Source: an uncultured Slackia sp. (GTDB lineage Bacteria > Actinomycetota > Coriobacteriia > Coriobacteriales > Eggerthellaceae). Taken from it: a DNA stretch of 13,251 bases. Positions 7,415-13,251 of the stretch are shown here, piece after piece; positions within the stretch are counted from its first letter, which is position 1; each line of letters starts with the position of its first letter. The stretch spans positions 1 to 13,251 of the forward strand of contig CAKUIK010000057.1 in NCBI GenBank assembly GCA_934661005.1, in the 5' to 3' direction. Below the pieces are notes generated by a model, which ran no database searches, was not told the origin of the DNA, and saw only the letters and a program-made list of their open reading frames with translations. The position numbers and the translations under genes were made by a program.

Positions 7415-10400
7415 AGCCGTCCCCTTCCTCACAATTCCCATCGGGCATGATGGGGCGAACAATACGCGCACGCAATTCTTCAGGCGTGGCATTCAAAATC
7501 CAATCGGAGAACCGCTCGAATTCCTCGGCTTCGGCGCGGCCCTCGCAATACAGAACGCTGTCGTCAAGGTTGACCTTGCCCTCCACCTCGCGAAGGCGAA
7601 CCTGGCGAAGCGAAGCACCGTCACCCGAGCGCTCGTTTCGCACATCGACCAAGCCGAGCTCGGAAAACGCCGAGAGCGCGAACGCGGCCGCGCCGGGCAT
7701 GAGCGTAAAGCGCATGTCAGTCGGCGGGCAAGCGGCAATGAGATCTTCGTTCGACAGCGTGAAAAAGCCGGAATCGTCGCCCGCGCCGCTCACCTGGGTT
7801 CCCGCCGCCTGACGTGAATAGGCGCGAAGGCCCCGATAGATAAGGCCCATGCGATCGCGGTCGGGCGCGAACTGAGCGAGGATGCGATCGTTGTAGTACA
7901 CGTCGCGCTTGCCGAACGCCAAATGGATGGTCGCTGGTTCGCCATCGCGGCCGGCGCGGCCGCTCATCTGATTGAATTCAGCATCAGAGAACGGCATTGC
8001 ATACAGCACCACGTGGCGCACGTCGGGAATGTTGACGCCTTCGCCGAACGCCGACGTGCACACGAGCACACGAAGCACATCGTCGCGGAAGAGCTTTTCG
8101 ATACGAGCGCGCTCTTCACGCGAAAGGCCGGCGTTGTAGAACCCAATTTGCATGGCGACATGCGGCGCGAGCGCGCGCAGCACGCGCGCGATATCGACCG
8201 ACATGGTGCGCGAGTTCACATACACGATAGTCTTTTCGCCCGTCGCCACGATATTCGTCAGGAATGTTTCCTTGTCGCGCGCGTTGCGATGATCGTCGAG
8301 CAGCAAATTGTCGCGCACGTGGGCATCGCCCACGAAGCCTCGCACGCCCAAGCCTTCGCGAACCTGAGCCGCCACCTGCGACGAAGCCGTTGCCGTGGCA
8401 GCGAGCACCGTTCTCACGCCCAAACGATGGGCAAGCTCGCCAAGGCGGGCATACGCATCGCGGCGACGGCCGCCGCCGTCTGCCAAATGGTGAGCCTCAT
8501 CAACCGCGAGGAATCGCACCCTGCCGCACGCGGCTATTTCATCTGCGTGGAAAGCGAGGTATTCGGGCGTCGTGAGCACGACGTCAATGGCGCCCGACGC
8601 CAAACCCGCATACACTTCCGCGCGCTCGTCGGATGAGCTTTCGCCCGTGAGGCTCGCCGCCGTCAAGCCGAAGCCCTCGAACAAGCACGCCGCATGACAC
8701 GCCTGATCGGCGATAAGCGCGCGCAGCGGGTACACGAACACGCTCGCCGCGCCATTGAGCAGCGCTTCGCGAGCGGCGTGGATCTGAAAAATGAGCGACT
8801 TGCCACGTCCCGTGCCCATAACCACGAAGGTGCTCTCGCCGCGAGCAAGCATGTCGAGCGCTCGCCTTTGTGCGTCATGCAGGTTCGAAGCGTCGCCAAT
8901 GGCGTGCGCGACCAGGGCGTCGGTTAAATCGTCGGGGTTTTTCGCGGCGAACTCCCGCCACTGCTCGCGGCGCTCTTCGGCAATGCGCTTCGTTTCCTCG
9001 TCGCAGCTGGGCAGAATCCCCGTGTCTTCGTAGAGTTCGCCCACGAAATCGAGGTCCTCGGTCGGCAGGCACGCGCGCAAACCGGGGCACGGCGTGGCAG
9101 GCTCAACCTCATCGAGCAGGCATTTCACCGAGCGGCGGCCCTTCCATTCGTCAATTTGCACCTGGAACGCCGCATCGACCACCGTGTTGCATGACATAAG
9201 CGACTCGATTTTGCCGCAGTGGAACATGATTGCGCCCACCTTGGCCGCGCCGTCGACCATCTGGCACGACAAGTGATTCTTCTCGACGCCCACCGCATGG
9301 CGGGAAAGCAGGCGCACGTTGCGCGCCAAGAAACGCGGCGTGGGATTCGTGCGCCCGAAAGGAGCCAAACGCGAAAGCGCCTGCACGTTCTGCAGCGTGA
9401 GCTCGCCCAACTCAACCTGCGCCTCCACTTCGATTTGAGGATGGAAGCTGTCTTCGGGGAGCGTATCCATGTAATCGCACAAACGGCGCGAGAATTCTTC
9501 AAGCTTTGCCGTGGGAAGCGTAATGCCCACGGCTCCGCCATGGCCGCCAAAGCGGGTGAGCAAATCGGAGCACAACTCGATGGCCTTGAACAGATTCACG
9601 CTGCCCACGCTTCGGCCAGACCCGCGCGCCTCGTCGCCATCGATCGTGAACAAAATCGTCGGCACGCCATATTCGTTCACCAAACGCGATGCCACGATGC
9701 CCTTCACGCCTTCGTGCCAACCTTCACCGCCAACCACAAGCGCACGCTGGCCATGATAGATTTTCGCGGCGGCCTCCTCGGCGCATTGCGCAAGGTTCTG
9801 CTCCACGCGACGGCGCTTGTCGTTCACTTTGTCGAGTTCGGCGGCAAGACCTTGCGCTTCCTCGAAATCGTCGGCCATAAGCAAATCGAGCGCCAAATCG
9901 GCATCGCCCATGCGTCCTGCGGCGTTCAAGCGGGGAATAAGCGAGAACGACAACCCCGTCGACGTGATTTGCTTATCGCCCGCATGGCACACATCGATAA
10001 GCGCCTGGATACACGGGCGCGGGTATTTATTCATGCGCTCCAAGCCATCGGCAACAAGCGCGCGGTTTTCATCGCGCACGGGCATAAGGTCAGCGATGGT
10101 TCCCAAGGTCGCGAAATCGGTGTATTCGCGCCACAAATGCGGCTTTCCGAAGCGGGCGCCCAGGGCCTGAATGATTTTCAACGCCACGCCCACACCAGCC
10201 AAAATGCCGCTTTCGCATTCCGGATCGCACTTCGGGTCGCACACCACGACACCCTCGGGCACCAAATCGCCCGGCTCATGATGGTCGGTCACGACCAAAT
10301 CGATGCCTTCCGCCAAAACCTTCGGCGCAATATCGCCGCAGGCAATGCCGCAGTCGACCGTCACGATCAAATCGGGTTTGAACGCCTTCGCGCGCTCGAA

Positions 10401-10781
10401 AGCGGGCGGCGTTATGCCGTAGCCTTCCTCAAAGCGCTTCGGAATAAGGGGCGCAGCGTTGGCCCCAAGGAACTGCAGGCCGCGCGTGAGCACCGTAGTT
10501 GCCGAAATGCCATCGAGGTCGAAGTCGCCGAACACCACAATGCGCTCATTGTCGCGCACCGCGCGCTCCAGGCGATCGACCGCCGCGCCAAGCTGCGGAA
10601 TTGTGTAAGGATTGAGCCAATCGCGCTCGATGTCGGGCACGAGGAATGCGCGCGCCTCTTCGAGAGAGTTCACGCCATGGGCGACCATGGTTCGAGCCGC
10701 AAAATGCGGCAGGCCAAGTTCCTGCTGAATAGACGATACAAGCGCCGGGTCTGCCGGCATGAGCTTGAATTGGGCTGTCAT
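7404..10781 (-). CDS. recJ: RecJ single-strand exonuclease fused to a RecQ-like SF2 helicase
   Basis: This protein of about 1125 residues is far longer than RecJ alone (about 580-800). The N-terminal half is RecJ, a 5'-3' single-strand DNA exonuclease: the DHH phosphoesterase motifs VFGDFDLDG (86-91), VDCG, VTDHHEPG (DHH 166-168), DFATLGTIADLMP, and the DHHA1 part with GGEGWHEGVKGIVASRL and GSGRS...FGGHGGAVG, then an OB-like region. From about residue 600 an SF2 helicase follows: Walker A MGTGRGKSLIFQ (about 655-666), YPLRAL, TTPEYL, DEAH (761-764), ATATAS, motif V TSAFGEGVNIPD (about 910-920) and motif VI QMSGRAGRDGE (about 938-948). I see no RecQ zinc cluster or HRDC domain. The frame is open up to 11006, but that passes through the pth terminator. 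Start candidates are 10781 (MTAQFKLMPADP, chosen for the RecJ-like N-terminus) and 10817; neither has a strong ribosome binding site. The 3' end overlaps rel. Confidence 0.9.
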   Translation of the reverse strand: MTAQFKLMPADPALVSSIQQELGLPHFAARTMVAHGVNSLEEARAFLVPDIERDWLNPYTIPQLGAAVDRLERAVRDNERIVVFGDFDLDGISATTVLTRGLQFLGANAAPLIPKRFEEGYGITPPAFERAKAFKPDLIVTVDCGIACGDIAPKVLAEGIDLVVTDHHEPGDLVPEGVVVCDPKCDPECESGILAGVGVALKIIQALGARFGKPHLWREYTDFATLGTIADLMPVRDENRALVADGLERMNKYPRPCIQALIDVCHAGDKQITSTGLSFSLIPRLNAAGRMGDADLALDLLMADDFEEAQGLAAELDKVNDKRRRVEQNLAQCAEEAAAKIYHGQRALVVGGEGWHEGVKGIVASRLVNEYGVPTILFTIDGDEARGSGRSVGSVNLFKAIELCSDLLTRFGGHGGAVGITLPTAKLEEFSRRLCDYMDTLPEDSFHPQIEVEAQVELGELTLQNVQALSRLAPFGRTNPTPRFLARNVRLLSRHAVGVEKNHLSCQMVDGAAKVGAIMFHCGKIESLMSCNTVVDAAFQVQIDEWKGRRSVKCLLDEVEPATPCPGLRACLPTEDLDFVGELYEDTGILPSCDEETKRIAEERREQWREFAAKNPDDLTDALVAHAIGDASNLHDAQRRALDMLARGESTFVVMGTGRGKSLIFQIHAAREALLNGAASVFVYPLRALIADQACHAACLFEGFGLTAASLTGESSSDERAEVYAGLASGAIDVVLTTPEYLAFHADEIAACGRVRFLAVDEAHHLADGGGRRRDAYARLGELAHRLGVRTVLAATATASSQVAAQVREGLGVRGFVGDAHVRDNLLLDDHRNARDKETFLTNIVATGEKTIVYVNSRTMSVDIARVLRALAPHVAMQIGFYNAGLSREERARIEKLFRDDVLRVLVCTSAFGEGVNIPDVRHVVLYAMPFSDAEFNQMSGRAGRDGEPATIHLAFGKRDVYYNDRILAQFAPDRDRMGLIYRGLRAYSRQAAGTQVSGAGDDSGFFTLSNEDLIAACPPTDMRFTLMPGAAAFALSAFSELGLVDVRNERSGDGASLRQVRLREVEGKVNLDDSVLYCEGRAEAEEFERFSDWILNATPEELRARIVRPIMPDGNCEEGDGYDR

Positions 10782-10971
10782 AATGCGCACGCTGCTTTCG
10801 CGTAGTTTCTTTTCCATGAAACATTGTCGCACACTTAGCGGCGCATGGCGGCGGCGATGCCCCCGCAGAAATGTCCCGTTCGAAAACGAATAGCGCCTTG
10901 CGCCCCATTCAGGTGCAGAAATTCGTCCCGAGAAACGCTTGTATGCCGAAATCGAGGCTTCCTCGCAAACG

Positions 10972-11001
10972 AAAAAGGACGGCGCCGATGCCGTCCTTTT
11001 T
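10972..11001 (-). terminator. Intrinsic terminator of the prs-pth operon (symmetric, could work both ways)
   Basis: A perfect 12-bp stem (AAAAAGGACGGC 10972-10983, GCCGTCCTTTTT 10990-11001) has a 6-base loop and begins 4 bases after the pth stop codon. T5 follows the GC stem on either strand. It separates prs-pth from recJ, so the recJ promoter should lie in 10782-10971. I see no convincing promoter there. Confidence 0.92.
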
Positions 11002-11005
11002 CGCA

Positions 11006-11563
11006 TTAGTTGAATCGCTGCTGAGTTTTCTCCAAGCCGCTCTCGAGATAGAACAGCGCCGCCTCGCTCGCGAGGTGCGTGCCCTGCACGAAATCATCCC
11101 AGCCATCCTTTTTAGGACGGCCGAGCACCCAATCGACCACGGGCATGCGTCCCGGCGGGCGACCAATGCCCACGCGAATACGCGTCCAATCTTTCGTCTG
11201 CAGCTTGTCGGCGATCGATTTCAGGCCATTGTGGCCCGCAAGACCGCCGCCATGCTTCACGCGAATCGTGCCAGGGTCGATATCGAGCTCATCATGAATC
11301 ACGATAACGTCGTCGGCGCTCGCACCGTATGCCTGGCATACCTTCTTTAGGGGGCCGCCCGACGTGTTCATGAACCCCTGGGGTTTCACCAAAAGCAGCT
11401 CTTCGCCCTTGAACGTCGTTTTCGCCGTAAGGGCGCCGCATTCGTTCTTCCAGTAGTTCACGCGCAATTCTTCGGCCAGCGCGTCAACCGAATCAAACCC
11501 GGCGTTATGCCGCGTGTGCTCGTATTCTTCGCCCGGATTGCCCAGGCCGCAAATAATATGCAT
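11006..11563 (-). CDS. pth: Peptidyl-tRNA hydrolase
   Basis: Pth is the cytoplasmic esterase that releases tRNA from peptidyl-tRNAs dropped by ribosomes. The 185 residues match the bacterial family length. All key motifs are present: CGLGNPG at the N-terminus, TRHNAGF with catalytic H19, KPQGFMNTSG with N66, HDELD (catalytic D91), GGGLAGHNGL with N112, and RIRVGIGRPPG. The ATG at 11563 has GAGAAG 5 bases upstream. It starts 12 bases after the prs stop, so the two are surely co-transcribed, and a strong terminator follows directly. The prs-pth pairing is common in Gram-positive bacteria. Confidence 0.97.
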   Translation of the reverse strand: MHIICGLGNPGEEYEHTRHNAGFDSVDALAEELRVNYWKNECGALTAKTTFKGEELLLVKPQGFMNTSGGPLKKVCQAYGASADDVIVIHDELDIDPGTIRVKHGGGLAGHNGLKSIADKLQTKDWTRIRVGIGRPPGRMPVVDWVLGRPKKDGWDDFVQGTHLASEAALFYLESGLEKTQQRFN

Positions 11564-11575
11564 GAATGCTTCTCG

Positions 11576-12535
11576 CTACTTGTTGAACAGCTTGCTCACA
11601 GAGCCGTTGCTGTACACGCTCTGAATGGTGCGCGCCAGAAGCGGGGCGACCGAGAGCACGCGAATCTTGCCAGTCTGGCGATCGAGGGGCACAGGGACGG
11701 CGTTGGTCACAACGACTTCCTCGATGCAGGAGTTCTGGATGCGCTCGTACGCCGGGCCGCTGAACAGGCCGTGCGTTGCGCATGCATACACCTTCTTGGC
11801 GCCCTTGGACATAAGGGTTTCAGCCGCGGCGACCAGCGATCCGCCCGTGTCGATCATGTCATCGTTCAGGATGCAGACTTTGCCAGTGACGTCGCCGATA
11901 AGCGCAGTGATTTCCGCCTGGTTGTGCTTCGGGCGATCCTTGTGCATGATCGCGATATCGCAGCCGAGCTGGCCCTGGAACTTCTTAGCGGCCTTCGCGC
12001 GACCCACGTCGGGGGATACGACGCACATTTCCTCAGGGTCGATGCCCTTGTTCTTGAAGTAATCGACGAAAATCGGCATGGCGGTCATATGGTTCACCGG
12101 AATGTCGAAGAAGCCCTGGATTGCATCCTGGTGCAGATCGATGGTAATAAGGTCGTCGGCGCCGGCGACGGTGATGAGGTCAGCGACGAGCTTTGCCGTG
12201 ATGGGCTCGCGAGGGGCGGCCTTGCGCTCCTGGCGGGAATAGCCGTAATGCGTGACGACGGCGGAAATGGTGCGGGCGCTCGCGCGCTTAGCCGCATCGA
12301 TCATGATGAGCATTTCCATGAGCGCATCGTTAATGTGCTCGCCAGCGACGGACTGAATAATGAAAACATCGGCGCCGCGCACCGAATCGAGGTAACGAGC
12401 GTAAATCTCGCCGTTGGCAAACTTCTCGAGCTTCACGTTGCCAAGCGTGGTACCCAGCTCGGTTGCAACCTGATCGGCCAGACTCGGGTTCACCGAACCC
12501 GTAAAAACGGCCATGCTCTTTGTCATCTCGGTCAT
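11576..12535 (-). CDS. prs: Ribose-phosphate pyrophosphokinase (PRPP synthase, class I)
   Basis: Prs transfers pyrophosphate from ATP to ribose 5-phosphate, making PRPP for purine, pyrimidine, NAD, histidine and tryptophan synthesis. The 319 residues fit class I enzymes. Seen in order are FANGEIYARY, the ATP-contacting YGYSRQERK (about 98-105), the family signature DLHQDAIQGFFDIP (about 133-146), SPDVGRAK, the flexible catalytic loop HKDRPKHNQAEI (about 198-209; Bacillus has KRRP where this has KDRP) and the PRPP-binding loop NDDMIDTGGS (about 224-233). I start at the ATG at 12535, with GAAGGAG 7 bases upstream; the open frame to 12640 would pass through the promoter. The leader contains a small hairpin (TGCGCC 12565-12570, GGCGCA 12580-12585). 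The frequent partner glmU is not upstream; a repeat-rich stretch and an insertion sequence are there instead. Confidence 0.97.
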   Translation of the reverse strand: MTEMTKSMAVFTGSVNPSLADQVATELGTTLGNVKLEKFANGEIYARYLDSVRGADVFIIQSVAGEHINDALMEMLIMIDAAKRASARTISAVVTHYGYSRQERKAAPREPITAKLVADLITVAGADDLITIDLHQDAIQGFFDIPVNHMTAMPIFVDYFKNKGIDPEEMCVVSPDVGRAKAAKKFQGQLGCDIAIMHKDRPKHNQAEITALIGDVTGKVCILNDDMIDTGGSLVAAAETLMSKGAKKVYACATHGLFSGPAYERIQNSCIEEVVVTNAVPVPLDRQTGKIRVLSVAPLLARTIQSVYSNGSVSKLFNK

Positions 12536-12601
12536 GCGCGTGCTCCTTCGCAATTTTTCGATTCTGCGCCCCTTCCACAGGCGCAATGCATGCTGTTCTT
12601 G

Positions 12602-12607
12602 ATTGTA
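12602..12607 (-). promoter_or_regulatory. Putative -10 box for prs-pth
   Basis: TACAAT on the minus strand, five of six consensus positions and the same hexamer as before the UbiB-like gene, lies about 67 bases before the prs ATG. No good -35 is seen at the normal spacing. The repeat units begin about 70 bases further upstream. Confidence 0.45.
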
Positions 12608-12680
12608 CCCAGGGCGCACAAAGAATAAAACCGCAAACACAAAAGATTCTGGTCAGCCGAATAAGAACGGGGAGCTAGTT

Positions 12681-12865
12681 AATTTGCAAGTTCGTCCGAG
12701 CACTTACCTTTTGTTCTCGAACCCATCCGGGCATGTCCTGCTGGGTTCGAGAATCCCTTCTGAAAGCTGACCAATTTGTAAGTTCATCCGAACACTTGAG
12801 CGTTATCCCAGGATTCAGCCGTACGCGTGCTGCCGATTCCGAGAATCCCTTCCGAAGGCAGGACC
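12681..12865. repeat. Two tandem units of exactly 92-bp period with conserved ends and unrelated 42-bp cores
   Basis: The first 25 bases of each unit match at 22 of 25 positions (12681-12705 and 12773-12797). A 20-base block near the end matches at 18 of 20 (12748-12767 and 12840-12859). Both pairs are exactly 92 bases apart, and all five differences are transitions. The 42 bases between the blocks (12706-12747 and 12798-12839) are not alike. Unit 1 holds a perfect 11-bp inverted repeat (12714-12724 with 12743-12753), and GGTCAGC/GCTGACC (12651-12657, 12766-12772) bracket it. Unit 2 has GATTC-CGA-GAATC (12835-12847). Nothing here looks coding. Confidence 0.75.
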
Positions 12866-12931
12866 AAAGGCAAGACCAGAAGCGGAACCGAAGGCGAAGC
12901 GAAGGCGAGAACGAGGCTGAAAACGAAACCA
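12854..12931. repeat. Degenerate hexanucleotide repeat, purine-rich and almost free of T on the plus strand
   Basis: Thirteen successive hexamers follow the pattern three purines plus a G/C-rich triplet (gaaGGC, aggACC, aaaGGC, aagACC, agaAGC and so on). The wider stretch 12852-12952 has a single T (12918). Overlapping open frames of 80-91 codons lack start signals, so I treat it as low-complexity DNA. Confidence 0.65.
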
Positions 12932-12951
12932 GAACAAGACCAAGCAGAAGC

Positions 12952-12978
12952 GTTTTCCAATGGCGTGAGTTTTGACCA
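12952..12978 (+). repeat. Direct repeat, copy 1
   Basis: This copy begins GTTTTCCAATGGCG and ends GAGTTTTGACCA. A second copy lies at 13139-13166 with one indel and few substitutions. A shorter relic, GTTTCCCATGGC, lies at 13051-13062. Copy 1 forms the left arm of the palindrome at 12953-13020. Confidence 0.6.
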
Positions 12979-13020
12979 GGCTGGCCGCATGTACTGGCCA
13001 AAACCGCCGCTATTGGAAAA
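12953..13020. repeat. 68-bp nested palindrome (24 aligned stem positions, one mismatch)
   Basis: Three stems nest in order: TTTTCCAAT (12953-12961) with ATTGGAAAA (13012-13020), GGCG (12962-12965) with CGCC (13005-13008), and GTTTTGACCAG (12969-12979) with CTGGCCAAAAC (12994-13004, one mismatch). Two offset 3-base bulges interrupt them and a 14-base loop closes the structure. No T-tract follows on either strand, so it is not a plain terminator. A cruciform, REP-like or MITE-like element, or a structured RNA, is possible. Confidence 0.7.
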
Positions 13021-13051
13021 GTGGCCCGCCGCGAACCGTCTTCTGCAAAAG

Positions 13052-13076
13052 TTTCCCATGGCAATTTGCTGGGAAA
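13052..13076. repeat. Inverted repeat, second hairpin of the cluster
   Basis: TTTCCCA (13052-13058) is matched by TGGGAAA (13070-13076), with the near-perfect palindrome GCAATTTGC (13061-13069) inside. It lies between the 68-bp palindrome and the next stem. Confidence 0.5.
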
Positions 13077-13104
13077 ATCGTAGCTAACAGAGGCTCGTAC
13101 GCAG

Positions 13105-13136
13105 AAAAGGCGGCCCAGATCGTCCGGAGCCGCCTT
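13105..13136 (-). terminator. Terminator-like hairpin between the insertion sequence and prs
   Basis: AAGGCGGC (13107-13114) pairs with GCCGCCTT (13129-13136). On the minus strand the stem is followed by TTTTC. It would shield prs from transcription coming from the transposase side. It may equally be one more hairpin of the repeat cluster. Confidence 0.45.
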
Positions 13137-13138
13137 CA

Positions 13139-13166
13139 GTTTTGCAGATGGCACGAGTTTTGACCA
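13139..13166 (+). repeat. Direct repeat, copy 2
   Basis: Counterpart of 12952-12978, beginning GTTTTGCAGATGGCACG and ending GAGTTTTGACCA. Similarity stops right after GACCA, next to the likely end of the insertion sequence, as if the element had cut a second copy of the palindromic unit. Confidence 0.6.
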
Positions 13167-13251
13167 CAAACGCAGGGGGGTGCGGACAATTCCTTGGACC
13201 AGCCTAAGCGGCTAGTCCCTTGCTTATCCGGTACTGCATGGGGCTCATCCA
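13161..13251 (-). mobile_element. End of an IS3-family insertion sequence (boundary approximate)
   Basis: A transposase C-terminus (13204-13251) is followed by about 40 non-coding bases rich in the GGACA/TCCAA and G-run elements typical of IS3-family terminal repeats. IS3-type elements begin with TG, and candidate outer ends are TG at 13161 or 13181. The other end lies outside the window, so neither the terminal repeats nor a target duplication can be compared. Confidence 0.5.
13204..13251 (-). CDS. IS3-family transposase (OrfB), C-terminal end only
   Basis: The minus strand reads WMSPMQYRISKGLAA and then a TAG stop. The pattern (G/W)MSPxxYR near a short Leu-Ala-Ala end is the usual C-terminus of IS3-family OrfB integrase-type (DDE) transposases, just past the catalytic core. 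Only 15 codons are inside the window, so intactness, subgroup and the usual OrfA/OrfB frameshift cannot be judged. The gene runs toward prs, with the repeat cluster and a terminator-like stem between them. Confidence 0.7.
   Translation of the reverse strand, partial: WMSPMQYRISKGLAA

Noticed and set aside
7415..7492. N-terminal extension of rel to 7492
   Set aside because: It lies inside recJ, while the ATG at 7414 has a strong ribosome binding site at good spacing.
9219..10805. A 528-codon plus-strand open frame opposite recJ
   Set aside because: Same codon-aligned antisense effect; the minus-strand RecJ motifs are unambiguous.
10782..11006. N-terminal extension of recJ to 11006
   Set aside because: It would translate through the perfect pth terminator hairpin; the RecJ-like sequence begins near the ATG at 10781.
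11507..12628. A 373-codon plus-strand open frame opposite prs and pth
   Set aside because: Antisense shadow in the aligned phase; prs and pth carry complete family signatures.
12706..12760. A tRNA-like T-arm (GGGTTCGAGAATCCC) in the repeat unit
   Set aside because: The loop would be too long for a T-loop, and no acceptor, D or anticodon arms can be placed around it.
12788..12802. Second LexA box (CGAACACTTGAGCG)
   Set aside because: The right half matches GTTCG at only three of five positions, and the site lies inside a repeat unit far from a start.
12681..12865. CRISPR array
   Set aside because: Only two units, a repeat of about 50 bp that is imperfect, and no cas genes in the window.
12675..13169. 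A 164-codon minus-strand frame and overlapping 80-91 codon frames upstream of prs
   Set aside because: They run through repeats, palindromes and the hexamer tract, show low-complexity peptide and lack start signals.

Overview
The window looks like chromosomal core DNA of a Gram-positive actinobacterium. My best guess is the class Coriobacteriia (Eggerthellaceae-like), but this rests on base composition, codon choice, a Gram-positive type LexA half-site pair and the style of the proteins, not on a database match. All protein genes lie on the minus strand, so transcription runs right to left. TTA, CTA and TCA codons are so rare that very long open frames appear opposite the real genes.

Right to left: the right edge (13204-13251) holds the last 15 codons of what looks like an IS3-family transposase. 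Next is about 550 bases without a gene (12650-13200), packed with repeats: two 92-bp-period units, a degenerate hexanucleotide tract, a 68-bp nested palindrome, further hairpins and a terminator-like stem. A promoter-like -10 then leads into prs (PRPP synthase) and pth (peptidyl-tRNA hydrolase), closed by a perfect 12-bp terminator at 10972-11001.

A second operon follows: a RecJ exonuclease fused to an SF2 helicase, overlapping the bifunctional (p)ppGpp synthetase/hydrolase gene (rel), then a glyoxalase II-like metallo-hydrolase and a PhoU-like DUF47 protein, closed by a terminator at 3613-3645. It combines DNA repair, stringent response, a small hydrolase and probable phosphate-related regulation.

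Between 3077 and 3685 there is no credible protein gene. On the plus strand this stretch carries a structured RNA of about 177 nt with its own -10 box, a long end-to-end stem and a U-tract; I call it 6S RNA (ssrS). It also holds an unexplained hairpin and, just upstream of the next gene, a near-consensus LexA operator. Left of this are a UbiB/AarF-type atypical kinase and rarA, a replication-fork recombination ATPase cut by the left edge, separated by a nested hairpin. 6S RNA near rarA echoes the Bacillus neighbourhood (aspS-bsrA-yrvM-yrvN).

The most unusual signals are the repeat nest upstream of prs, the RecJ-helicase fusion, the 6S RNA candidate, and the possible SOS control of the kinase-rarA pair.
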